Positions 7,055 to 14,627 of a DNA stretch of 21,919 nt are shown one piece after another. A program made the position numbers and the translations under genes. Below the pieces are notes generated by a model that was not told the origin of the DNA, searched no databases, and saw nothing but the letters and a program-made list of their open reading frames with translations. The DNA comes from an uncultured Planctomycetales bacterium. GTDB taxonomy: Bacteria > Planctomycetota > Planctomycetia > Pirellulales > Thermoguttaceae. Where the stretch lies: the NCBI GenBank assembly GCA_937889015.1, contig CALARR010000439.1:1-21919 (forward strand), given 5' to 3'. Within the stretch, counting starts at the first letter, position 1, and every line of letters starts with the position of its first letter.

Positions 7055-9007
7055 TCACTGGAACACCCACCGCTGCACGTCCCCCTTCGCCGGCCGAAGC
7101 TCGACCGATTCGATCTGGACCGGCTGCGATTGGGCGGGCAGGAACAGACGCAGGTGCAAGAGCGCGCCTTTTACGGGCAGTTCCACCGTGGTCTGGCCGG
7201 CGCCGTTGGGCAGTCTGAATTCGACCTCCTGGCCGCTGGACGGGAAGGTCTCCTGATCGGCCGTGCGCCAGGCGACCCTGCCCGGGCCGCCGGCCGAACG
7301 GGCGCGCAGTTGCAGCGTGACTGGGCCGGTGAGTTTCAGACTGCTGATGCCCAGGAAGGGCGATTTGCCCTCGCCCGTAACGACCAACGCACCATCGCGA
7401 ACCACGGCCGTACACGACTTGGGCACCCAACCGCCCAGCGGCCTGCCGGGCTTGGCTGGACTGGCCTTGCCCGAGGGCGCCCGGTAATCGGGGTTCGGCT
7501 TGGGGACCAGGGCCCCGGTGTCCTTGAAGAACCGTTCGACGAGCGCGTCGAGTTGCCGCACGCGGTCGGGCTGCTGTTTGGCCAGGTTCGTGGTCTCGCC
7601 CAGGTCTTCACGCAGGTTGTACAGTTCGTAAAGGTCGGGATAGTCGGGGCCGGTCTCGAACCAGCGGATCAACTTCCAGTCGCCCTGGCGCACCCACACG
7701 CCGCCCGGCTTACTCGGCCCGCCGCCGGGGAAATAGGTGAACAGGGCCTCGCGCGGCAGTTTGGCCTGCGGGTCGCGGAGCACGGGCGCGAAGCTGACGC
7801 CGTCGATCTTCTGGTTCGGATTGGCCGGCAGGCCCAGCAGGTCCAGCACGGTGGGATACAGGTCGATCTGCCCCACCACGGCCGGCGTGCGCGTGTGCGG
7901 CGCGACGTGGCCCGGCCAGGCGACCATCAGCGGCACTCGCGTCCCGCCTTCGAACAACGTGCCCTTGCCCATGCGCAGCGGCGCGTTGTTGGTCGGCGGC
8001 AGGTCGCCGGCCCACTTGCGCCAGTCGGCCATGCGCTCGCTGAGGCGCGTCTCGCGCTTGGCCGTCTTGCGATCGTCGGGCGTATTGCTGTGCGTGTTGC
8101 CGCCATTGTCCGAGGTGAAGATGAAGATCGTGCGCTCGGCCAGGTGCAGCGCGTCGAGCCGGTCCAGCAAGCGGCCCAGGCTTTCGTCGATGCTCGCCAG
8201 CATGGAGGCCATGATCGGATTGCCCTGCTTGCCGCACGGGTCCTTCAGGCCGACGAACTTCTTGGTGATCTCTTCCTTGTGCCCCCACGGGCCGTGTACG
8301 CCGTAGTGCCACAAATTGAGATAGAAGGGCCGGCCGCGGTTCTCGTCGATGAACTTCAGGGCCTCGTCGGTCAAGCGGTCGGTGATGTACTCGCCCGGCG
8401 CGCCGTCGGCAAACGACTGGTACTGCTTGAACCCGTAGGGGGAGAAGTAGCTGTTCGGTCCGGGATCCGGCTTGCCGTGGAAGGTGATCTCGAATCCCTG
8501 CTTGTCCGGCCAATGCGGCTCGGTGAGGCCCAGGTGCCACTTGCCCAGATGCGCTGTGCGATAGCCAGCGTCGCGCAGGGCCTCGGCCAGGGTGTATTGC
8601 GAGGGTTCGAGATAGTTCTTGCTCTCGGGCGAGATAACCGGTCGGGTGGGCGATGCCCGATCCGGCAAGAACACATGGTCCGGCGCCTGCGGCGGCCGAT
8701 GGCCCGAGGCGCTGAGGATTCCGTGCCGGGCCGAGTACTGACCGCTGAGGATGCTGGCACGCGTGGGCGAGCAGAGCGGGCAGGCGTAGGCGTCGGTAAA
8801 CAGCATGGCGCGCTGCGCCAGGCGCTCCATGTTGGGTGTCTGGTAGTACTGCGACCCGTAGGGGCTCGAATCCATCCACCCCATGTCGTCGACGAGGAAT
8901 AGGATCACGTTGGGGCGCAGGGCGGCGTCTGCACAAGGCGCGAGACTGCTCCAGGCGGAACAGCCCAGGGCGATAGCGGCAGCGAACGACAGCGTCAGGA
9001 TTCTCAT
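7055..9007 (-). CDS. Secreted sulfatase with C-terminal beta-rich extension
   Basis: 650-residue type I (formylglycine) sulfatase, which hydrolyses sulfate esters outside the cytoplasm. A signal peptide spans residues 1 to about 28. RPNVILFLVDDMGWMD carries the metal-binding DD. The active-site motif CSPTR is at residues 79-83, so C79 would be converted to formylglycine by a generating enzyme encoded elsewhere. FTSDNGGN supplies the second metal pair, and GTLFEGGTRVPLMVAWPG is a conserved substrate-pocket segment. The sulfatase fold ends near residue 490 (LYELYNLREDLGETTNLA). The last 120 or so residues (from about GRPLGGWVPKSC) are extra to the core fold and look like a beta-sandwich, possibly carbohydrate-binding. 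ATG 9007 has AGGAG about 10 bases upstream. It is the last gene of the minus-strand run, 173 bases after the sulfatase-GH32 gene, with a hairpin between, so it may have its own transcript. Confidence 0.93.
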   Translation of the reverse strand: MRILTLSFAAAIALGCSAWSSLAPCADAALRPNVILFLVDDMGWMDSSPYGSQYYQTPNMERLAQRAMLFTDAYACPLCSPTRASILSGQYSARHGILSASGHRPPQAPDHVFLPDRASPTRPVISPESKNYLEPSQYTLAEALRDAGYRTAHLGKWHLGLTEPHWPDKQGFEITFHGKPDPGPNSYFSPYGFKQYQSFADGAPGEYITDRLTDEALKFIDENRGRPFYLNLWHYGVHGPWGHKEEITKKFVGLKDPCGKQGNPIMASMLASIDESLGRLLDRLDALHLAERTIFIFTSDNGGNTHSNTPDDRKTAKRETRLSERMADWRKWAGDLPPTNNAPLRMGKGTLFEGGTRVPLMVAWPGHVAPHTRTPAVVGQIDLYPTVLDLLGLPANPNQKIDGVSFAPVLRDPQAKLPREALFTYFPGGGPSKPGGVWVRQGDWKLIRWFETGPDYPDLYELYNLREDLGETTNLAKQQPDRVRQLDALVERFFKDTGALVPKPNPDYRAPSGKASPAKPGRPLGGWVPKSCTAVVRDGALVVTGEGKSPFLGISSLKLTGPVTLQLRARSAGGPGRVAWRTADQETFPSSGQEVEFRLPNGAGQTTVELPVKGALLHLRLFLPAQSQPVQIESVELRPAKGDVQRWVFQ

Positions 9008-9056
9008 GGCGGGGGAACTCCTAACAAGACAAGTGGCTCATTTCCACGGCTGCAAA

Positions 9057-9080
9057 GCCCACGGATTGCATTCCGTGGGC
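9057..9080 (-). terminator. Hairpin between sulfatase-GH32 gene and next sulfatase
   Basis: GCCCACGGA (9057-9065) and TCCGTGGGC (9072-9080) form a perfect 9-bp stem with a 6-base loop, about 100 bases after the stop of the upstream minus-strand gene and 50 before the next start. There is no strong T-run on the minus strand, so it could be a weak terminator, an attenuating structure or a dispersed CCCACG-type repeat related to 3186-3229. Confidence 0.45.
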
Positions 9081-9180
9081 ACAATCAATCACCTCGCTAC
9101 GGTTGCATCGCGCGAATGGCTCAACGGAAGCGATCATTCCAGGGCAGTATAGCGGCGCGTGGGTGGCCCCGAAAGCTCCG

Positions 9181-12100
9181 CTATCGAGCCTCGGGCCAGA
9201 CCGAACGGAGTTCGTGGACCTGCAGTCTCGCCAGTTGGGCCGGCCCCCCTTCGACCGCCAAGACCAGGCGCCGGTTGTCCGCACGCGGATAGAACACGCC
9301 CGACATGTCCACCGCACCTTGGTTGGCAAAGACCTCGATGCTCGCGCGGTCCAGGAGGACGCGCAGGTGCAGCCGGCCGTCCGGGCATTCCAGCGGGGCG
9401 TAGGAGCCGAAGGCACTATTGATCTCTGCATTGCTGATGGCCCCGGCCGACCAACGGAAGGCCGGGAAGACCGGGCTCCCGATGGTCGCCCTCGGCTCAT
9501 TCGCTATGCAGGACCCAATAAGCCGTTTGGCCTTCACATCGTATTCGACCATTTCGCCGCGCAGCGCGAGTTTGACCTTCGTGGCCTGCTGCAAGTGGAG
9601 TTCCAGCTCGATATCCAGCAGATCGTGGTCGATGGCGTCCAACGCGTTCTCGCCCGGCGACAAGGTCCGGCCGCTGCGATCGTGCGTCTTGGCCCTCAGC
9701 GCTTCGATCTCGCGGACCGGAAGGCGGAACACGCGCGGCCCCTGCGGCGTGCTGCGCAGGGTCAACTCGCGCGGCACGCTCATTTGCTGGTTGAAAGGCA
9801 TGCCGGGATAGCTGTTGGGCCGTTTCTCCTTGCCAGTGCTCATCCAACCCAATTGCACGCGTCGGCCCTGCGGCGCGTCGCTGAAGGTCTGCACCCCATA
9901 GTAACAGCCGCCCCAACGATTGCGGATCGGTTCGGTTTCGGGCTGGAAATGGCGGCCATCGAACGCGCCCACGATGTACTCGCCGCTGCCCTTGACCAGC
10001 AGCCAACGGGACTGCGCGCCAGGGCCGCCTTCGACCGGCATCTCGAACAGGTCGGGGCACTCCCAATACCATGCGCCGGGGCCCACTTCCTGCATCAACT
10101 CCCAGCGCCGCAGGTCCGTGGAGCGGAACAGGCCGTAGGTGGCCCCGTCGCGATTGGCGTTGTTGCGCGACAGCGACAGGACCATGATCCACGCACGGCT
10201 GGGCGCGTGGAAAAGGACCTTGGGATCGCGATCGCGGCAGTCGGCCGTGCGCAGGATGGGGTTGCCGGCGAACTTGACGAAGCTCTGGCCGCCGTCAGTG
10301 CTGCAGGCCATGTTTTGCGTGGCCCGAGGCGTGTCGGGCGTGGGATCGGTCACCGTCGCGCCGCCGCCGGGATGCAACGTATAGAACAGCAGGATCGGCG
10401 GATGCGGCCCCTGCTTCAGCCCAGAGGCGTTGTGCCAGTCGATCAGCCCCGAGCCGGAGAAGTTGCTCCCCTCGGGACCGGCGGGAAAGGCGACCGGCAG
10501 GTGCCGCCAATGAAACAGGTCGGCGCTGACGGCATGGGCCCAGACAACCTGCTCACAGGCCGGATGGCGATGCTGGTGGAAGAGGTGCCACTGACCCTGG
10601 TAGTAGAACAGCCCATTGGGATCGTTCATCCAATGGGCTTGGGGCGTGTAGTGGAACTGGGGACGGAAGGTCTCGTGCCACAGCACGGTGGCATCGCAGG
10701 GCACGGCGCGCGGTTCGTCGCTCTGCTGGAAGGCGTCGACCGTCACGTCGCCGTAGGGCGACTGATCGTTGACGCGGATCTGGGCCGAGCGTCCGCGCAG
10801 ATCACCCACATCCCAGGTGCGCCAGTACAAGTGCAGGGGGCTGCGATCCTCGCTGGCGCAGGCCGAGCGGACCGTTCGGCCGTCGACAAGCAACTCCACG
10901 CCCAGCACACTGGCCAGGTCGCGCTGGCCGCGGATGAGGAAGTTGACGTACCGGTGTTGGATGGCAAACGTGGGCGAGAGCAGAACGCCCTTGGCTTCGC
11001 CCCCCAATCGGCCGCTGAAGGCCAGACCCTCGCCTTGCAGATTCTCGGGCCGCTTGTTGTCCAGGGGGCGGAAAGGGGCGGGACCAAAGGCCTCGCCGGT
11101 GACGGTCCAGGGGACCCAGCCGCGCCCCTCGAAATCGCCGCCTGCCAGGTCCGGCGTGTCCCGCGGCGTTGCGGCCTTGGCTTGCTTGGGGTTCGGCTTC
11201 TCGGGCCGCTTCGCGCCAGGCGGCAAGGCGGCCTGCCAACCGGCGCGGAGCGTCTGGGCCAACTCGGCCGCCTGCGCCGCGTGGGCCGCATCGACGGCGA
11301 GGTTGACGTTCTCGGCCGGATCACTGCGATGGTCGTACAACTCTACGCCGCGCAGGTCGCCTTGCACAGCCGTCCATTCGGTGTAGCGCCAGCGATCGGT
11401 GCGCACCGATCGGCCCAGGATGGCCGGCTGCTTCTCGCCACGCTCCAGCGTCTTGCCCGGACGCAGGTACTGGCTGAACGCGGCCGTCTTCCACGGTTTG
11501 GCGGGCTCGTTGAGCAATGGAGCCAGGCTCACGCCTTCCAGGTGAGCGGGTAGGGGCAGGCCGCACAGTTCGGCCAGCGTGGGATAGATGTCCACGAACT
11601 CCACCAGGGCCGCGGTGCGCTGGCCGGCCGTCTTTTGCCCCGGCACGCGAACGATCAAGGGCGAACGCGTGCCTAGTTCGAAGTTGGTCATCTTGGTGAA
11701 GAGGCCGTTTTCGCCCAAGTGGTAGCCGTGATCGCCCCACAGCAGCACGACCGTGTTCTCGCTCAGCCCCAGGCGGTCCAACTCGTCCAGCACGCGTCCC
11801 ACCTGCGCGTCGACGAAACTCACACAGGCTCGATAGCCGCGGATCAGGTTCAGGGCCGTCTGGTCGCTGATCGGACCCGCTTTGGGAATGCCGCCGTAGC
11901 TGCGCAGCTCGTACCCGTTGTGCAGGGCCGGTTCGGGCACACCCTTGGGTGGATCGTAGTTGTCGGGCAGCTTGATGGTCTCGGCCGGGTAGAGATCCCA
12001 GTACTGGCGCGGACAGCAGAAGGGCAAGTGCGGCTTGTGGAAGCCCACGCCCAGAAAGAAGGGCCGGTTCTTAGGACCGGTCCCAGAACCTGCGGGCAGC

Positions 12101-12888
12101 TCAGTTTTGCCGGGCCGCTCGACGTGGCTGGGGTGGTTCTGGGATAGGTTCTTAGGACCGGTCCCTGAACCTGCTGGCAGCTCAGTCTTGCCGGGCCGCT
12201 CAACGTGGCTGGGCTGGTTCTGAGATAGGTTCTTGATGCGGCGCAGCGTTTCCATCGCCTTCAGCGCGATTTGGCCGTCCTCGTAGGAGTCGTCCGGCTC
12301 GTCGGACGCTTCATAGGGAAAGCCGCGGAAGAGCTTGGGCTGCTCCTTCTTCGGCAAACGCTTGAGGCCCTCGATGTAGGCCAACGACTCGCGCGTGAAC
12401 CAGTTGGGCGTGCCGCCGGCGCCGTACCACGAAGGCTCGCTCCAGGACTGCGGGTCGTCGCCCGGCTCGCGCGCGCTGTGGTGGAAGATCTTGCCCAGCG
12501 ACAGGGCCAGGTATCCGTGGTTCTTGAAGTGTTCCGGCAACGTGACCACGTCGGGCAGGCTGGGACGCAGGAAGTGCTGGTTGTCCTGCACGCCGGTGGT
12601 GTCGGGCCGGCAGCCGGAAAGGACACTGCAACGCGACGGGTTGCACACGGCCTGCTGGCAGTAGGCGCGTTCGAAGAGCATTCCGCCGGCGGCCAGGCGG
12701 TCGATGTGCGGCGAGCGGATCTCCCGGCAGCCATAGCAGCCGAGCAGGGGCCGCAGGTCGTCCAGGACGATGAACAGGACGTTGGGCCGCTGCGGCGCCT
12801 CGGCACGCGTTTCGGTACATGCGAGTCCGCTTGCCAGGAGCAGCAGCAGGACCGCGGGATACACCGTTCGGCTTGGCGTACGTGGCAT
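9181..12888 (-). CDS. Sulfatase-GH32 fructan hydrolase fusion protein
   Basis: A 1235-residue exported bifunctional protein. After a signal peptide (residues 1 to about 30) comes an iduronate-2-sulfatase-like domain (about 34-555): VLDDLRP metal site, CNPSR with formylglycine C82, GFHKPHLPFCCP, and GDHGYHLGENG. A Pro/Lys-rich linker (about 555-578) leads to a beta-sandwich (about 580-725, WTVTGEAFGPAPF) of the kind found at the N-terminus of planctomycete levanases. The GH32 domain follows with all three catalytic motifs: WMNDPNG (nucleophile D756), RDPK (stabiliser D888) and WECPD (acid/base E943). A C-terminal beta-sandwich ends the protein (LRVLLDRASIEVFAN). GH32 enzymes cut beta-fructosides such as levan, inulin or sucrose. 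The frame is continuous through the junction. Residues 221-274 are two in-frame 27-residue copies of the 81-bp repeat, inserted between KN and RPFFLGVGF in the sulfatase core. It follows the TIM-barrel gene by 82 bases. Confidence 0.9.
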   Translation of the reverse strand: MPRTPSRTVYPAVLLLLLASGLACTETRAEAPQRPNVLFIVLDDLRPLLGCYGCREIRSPHIDRLAAGGMLFERAYCQQAVCNPSRCSVLSGCRPDTTGVQDNQHFLRPSLPDVVTLPEHFKNHGYLALSLGKIFHHSAREPGDDPQSWSEPSWYGAGGTPNWFTRESLAYIEGLKRLPKKEQPKLFRGFPYEASDEPDDSYEDGQIALKAMETLRRIKNLSQNQPSHVERPGKTELPAGSGTGPKNLSQNHPSHVERPGKTELPAGSGTGPKNRPFFLGVGFHKPHLPFCCPRQYWDLYPAETIKLPDNYDPPKGVPEPALHNGYELRSYGGIPKAGPISDQTALNLIRGYRACVSFVDAQVGRVLDELDRLGLSENTVVLLWGDHGYHLGENGLFTKMTNFELGTRSPLIVRVPGQKTAGQRTAALVEFVDIYPTLAELCGLPLPAHLEGVSLAPLLNEPAKPWKTAAFSQYLRPGKTLERGEKQPAILGRSVRTDRWRYTEWTAVQGDLRGVELYDHRSDPAENVNLAVDAAHAAQAAELAQTLRAGWQAALPPGAKRPEKPNPKQAKAATPRDTPDLAGGDFEGRGWVPWTVTGEAFGPAPFRPLDNKRPENLQGEGLAFSGRLGGEAKGVLLSPTFAIQHRYVNFLIRGQRDLASVLGVELLVDGRTVRSACASEDRSPLHLYWRTWDVGDLRGRSAQIRVNDQSPYGDVTVDAFQQSDEPRAVPCDATVLWHETFRPQFHYTPQAHWMNDPNGLFYYQGQWHLFHQHRHPACEQVVWAHAVSADLFHWRHLPVAFPAGPEGSNFSGSGLIDWHNASGLKQGPHPPILLFYTLHPGGGATVTDPTPDTPRATQNMACSTDGGQSFVKFAGNPILRTADCRDRDPKVLFHAPSRAWIMVLSLSRNNANRDGATYGLFRSTDLRRWELMQEVGPGAWYWECPDLFEMPVEGGPGAQSRWLLVKGSGEYIVGAFDGRHFQPETEPIRNRWGGCYYGVQTFSDAPQGRRVQLGWMSTGKEKRPNSYPGMPFNQQMSVPRELTLRSTPQGPRVFRLPVREIEALRAKTHDRSGRTLSPGENALDAIDHDLLDIELELHLQQATKVKLALRGEMVEYDVKAKRLIGSCIANEPRATIGSPVFPAFRWSAGAISNAEINSAFGSYAPLECPDGRLHLRVLLDRASIEVFANQGAVDMSGVFYPRADNRRLVLAVEGGPAQLARLQVHELRSVWPEAR
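12067..12147 (-). repeat. 81-bp family, in-gene unit (second translated)
   Basis: Encodes residues 248-274 of the sulfatase-GH32 protein, reading LSQNHPSH then VERPGKTELPAGSGTGPKN. The plus-strand end GTTCTTAGGACCGGTCCCAG, continuing AAC, is an imperfect palindrome (GTTCT/AGAAC and GGACC/GGTCC arms). Exactly 81 bases, so the frame is kept. Confidence 0.93.
12148..12228 (-). repeat. 81-bp family, in-gene unit (first translated)
   Basis: Encodes residues 221-247, differing from the next unit only at one residue (NQPSH instead of NHPSH). The tandem pair interrupts what is otherwise a standard sulfatase segment, RRIKN joined to RPFFLG. The two units differ at only a handful of bases, implying a recent duplication or ongoing homogenisation. 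Confidence 0.93.
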
Positions 12889-12899
12889 TTCTTGGGTCC

Positions 12900-12937
12900 C
12901 CTCACCCCCGGCCCTCCCGCGTGCGGGAGAGGGGAGT
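12900..12937. repeat. CCCTCACCCCC...GGGAGAGGGG hairpin repeat
   Basis: CTCCCGC (12914-12920) pairs with GCGGGAG (12923-12929), flanked by CCCCTCACCCCCGGCC and AGGGGAG. This form of intergenic repeat is widespread in bacterial genomes. It lies in the 82-base gap between the TIM-barrel gene and the sulfatase-GH32 gene and could modulate read-through. Confidence 0.6.
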
Positions 12938-12970
12938 TGAACATCTCTCGCCCCTCGCCCCGCGCCTGTC

Positions 12971-14626
12971 CTACGGCAACACCAGGTCGATGTTGAGCAG
13001 TTTCACTGTCTTGGGCGAGGTGTTGTTGATTTGCAGATCGTTGTAACCGTCGCGCACCAGGCGGCGGGGCAGTTTGAGACAGGCGAATTGCTCCGCATCG
13101 CCCAGCATGGCCTCGTACGGATGCGGCAGGGGCTTGCGCACGAAATCGGCCGGCTCCAGGGCCTCGCCGTTGATCGTGACCTGCAGCGATTTGTCGGGCA
13201 GGGCAGCCGCGGCCAGCACGCGCACCAGCCCGTCGCGAGTGCGCTGCTCGTTGGGCCTCAGATCCAGGCGGAAATCGGCCTTCTCTTCGGCCTTGAGGAT
13301 CCTGGGCAGAAGCCACTTGGTGAACAGCGGCTTGGTGCCCGTGCCGGCGACGACGTACCACTGCGGTTGCCGCGCCACGAAGTCGCGGTCGGCCAGTCGG
13401 CCGAGCACTTCAAAGGGCGGTTCGTTGAACGGCCCGCGCCCTTCGGTGCCGTGCTCGCGGTAGTACACAAAATTGAACAGGCTCAGGCCGTCCAGGCCGT
13501 GCCGATAGGCCAGGTGGGCCGTGGTATAGAACTGCTCGGGCTTGGTTCGCTCGAAGGTGAAGCTGTCGTAGCCGCCGCGCGACGGGCCGGTGAGCGTGGT
13601 GTGGGTCATCTCCAAGTAGATGGCCGCGTCGGGCAGCAGCTTACGGAATGCGGCCAGGTCGAGTTGCTGCACCGTGAAGTAGCTGCAGGACAGATTGAAC
13701 ATCTCGACCCCTGCCGACCGCATGGCCGGCAGGTCGATCCCCAGCGCGTCGTGCGTTTCGAGCAGGGCCGGCACGCGCACGCAAAGCCAACGCTGCCGAC
13801 CGGGCCGGGCCGTGCGGTCCAGCACTTCGCGCACCTGGCGCACGAAGCCGGTCATGATCTCGCGCCGCTGCTGGCCGGTGGTTTCCTTCTGCCGAAAGAA
13901 GTTGAAAAAGCGCATGTAGTCCAGCTCGAAGCCGTCCAGGTCGTAGTTCTGGCACAGTTCGCGGATGAAGGCCAGCTTGTGTTCGCGCACGGCGGGGATG
14001 GCCCAGTTCAGCACGCGCTGGCTCCAGTCCTTGGGGTCCGGCCCCAGTCGGTACTCCAGGAAATGCTCGCGGTAGAACCGCGAGACGCTGTCGGCCGCGC
14101 GCGGATCGCCCGTCACGGCCAGGTCCAGGTGATGCCCGTCGTTCAGCCGCAACGACACGAAGGCGGCGAGCTTCTTCTGGTGGCAATGCTCGACAAAGGT
14201 CTCGACCATGTCGCCGCCGGCCAGCAGGTACTTGGCGAAGCTGGACGGGCGGAAGTCGCCTTTATCCTGGTAATAGCGGTAGTGCTCGGCCGGCGGATAG
14301 AGCTTCGATTGCCAGAAAGGAACCCAGCCCAGGCCAGGCTGCAGGAGTTGGCAATCGGCGGCCGCCGCTTCGTCGATCGTGGCCCGGAGCATGTCGTCGG
14401 TCACCGGCTGACGTGCCCGGTGGTACGGACTGATGCACGAGGCGATGTTCGTGCTGTCGTTGCTGTAGAGGATCTTGTAGGGGGCTTTGGCCGGCTCGGA
14501 GCCTGACGCGGTGGCGAGGCACAAAGGCACAAACGCACCGAGGCACAGAGGCGCCAAGAGATGGAGGGACAGAGGGGCAAAGGGACGAAGGGACAGAGGG
14601 ATGTGGTTGCGGGGCGGTTGGTGCAT
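12971..14626 (-). CDS. Glycoside-hydrolase-like TIM-barrel protein, secreted
   Basis: 551 residues. I read it as a glycosyl-hydrolase-like alpha/beta barrel (GHL/family-10-like group): a strand-loop YDLDGFELDYMRF (residues 228-240) resembles the DGxxLDYxR catalytic strand of those families, with D231, E234 and D236 as candidate acidic residues. AAFVSLRLNDGHH (about 154-166) and MFNLSCSYF are further barrel strands. Residues from about 440 form a beta-rich C-terminal domain (LQVTINGEALE, LQINNTSPKTVKLLNIDLVLP). The start ATG at 14626 lies one base after the TAA of the upstream sulfatase, so translation is probably coupled. Residues 10-40, the signal peptide core, are encoded by a purine-rich minisatellite read on the other strand. 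No family assignment is certain and the substrate is unknown; context suggests a sulfated glycan. Confidence 0.75.
   Translation of the reverse strand: MHQPPRNHIPLSLRPFAPLSLHLLAPLCLGAFVPLCLATASGSEPAKAPYKILYSNDSTNIASCISPYHRARQPVTDDMLRATIDEAAAADCQLLQPGLGWVPFWQSKLYPPAEHYRYYQDKGDFRPSSFAKYLLAGGDMVETFVEHCHQKKLAAFVSLRLNDGHHLDLAVTGDPRAADSVSRFYREHFLEYRLGPDPKDWSQRVLNWAIPAVREHKLAFIRELCQNYDLDGFELDYMRFFNFFRQKETTGQQRREIMTGFVRQVREVLDRTARPGRQRWLCVRVPALLETHDALGIDLPAMRSAGVEMFNLSCSYFTVQQLDLAAFRKLLPDAAIYLEMTHTTLTGPSRGGYDSFTFERTKPEQFYTTAHLAYRHGLDGLSLFNFVYYREHGTEGRGPFNEPPFEVLGRLADRDFVARQPQWYVVAGTGTKPLFTKWLLPRILKAEEKADFRLDLRPNEQRTRDGLVRVLAAAALPDKSLQVTINGEALEPADFVRKPLPHPYEAMLGDAEQFACLKLPRRLVRDGYNDLQINNTSPKTVKLLNIDLVLP
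14515..14605. repeat. GGCACAGAGG-type repeat inside a signal peptide
   Basis: Units such as GGCACAAAGGCACAAACGC, GAGGCACAGAGG, GGGACAGAGGGGCAAAGG and GGACGAAGGGACAGAGGG recur with a period near 8-10 bases. On the minus strand they encode LSLRPFAPLSLHLLAPLCLG and AFVPLCLA, the hydrophobic core of the TIM-barrel protein's leader. The same repeat type is non-coding at 6925-6985. Confidence 0.75.
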
Positions 14627-14627
14627 G

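Noticed and set aside
11120..11250. Frameshift or missed stop joining two genes
   Set aside because: The frame is continuous, the linker is Pro/Lys-rich as in natural linkers, and the GH32 half has no signal peptide or ribosome binding site of its own here.
9103..11553. An 816-codon plus-strand frame opposite the GH32 half of the fusion gene
   Set aside because: Same GC-driven shadow pattern; no start signal and no recognisable family, while the opposite strand encodes intact catalytic motifs. The long frames at 7130-8902, 13031-14506, 15273-16565, 18964-20166 and 20197-21345 were dropped for the same reason.
12067..12228. Possible CRISPR-like or assembly-duplication artefact
   Set aside because: The units are directly adjacent with no spacers, differ at several bases, and related units occur at four other sites, so neither a CRISPR array nor a simple assembly duplication explains them.
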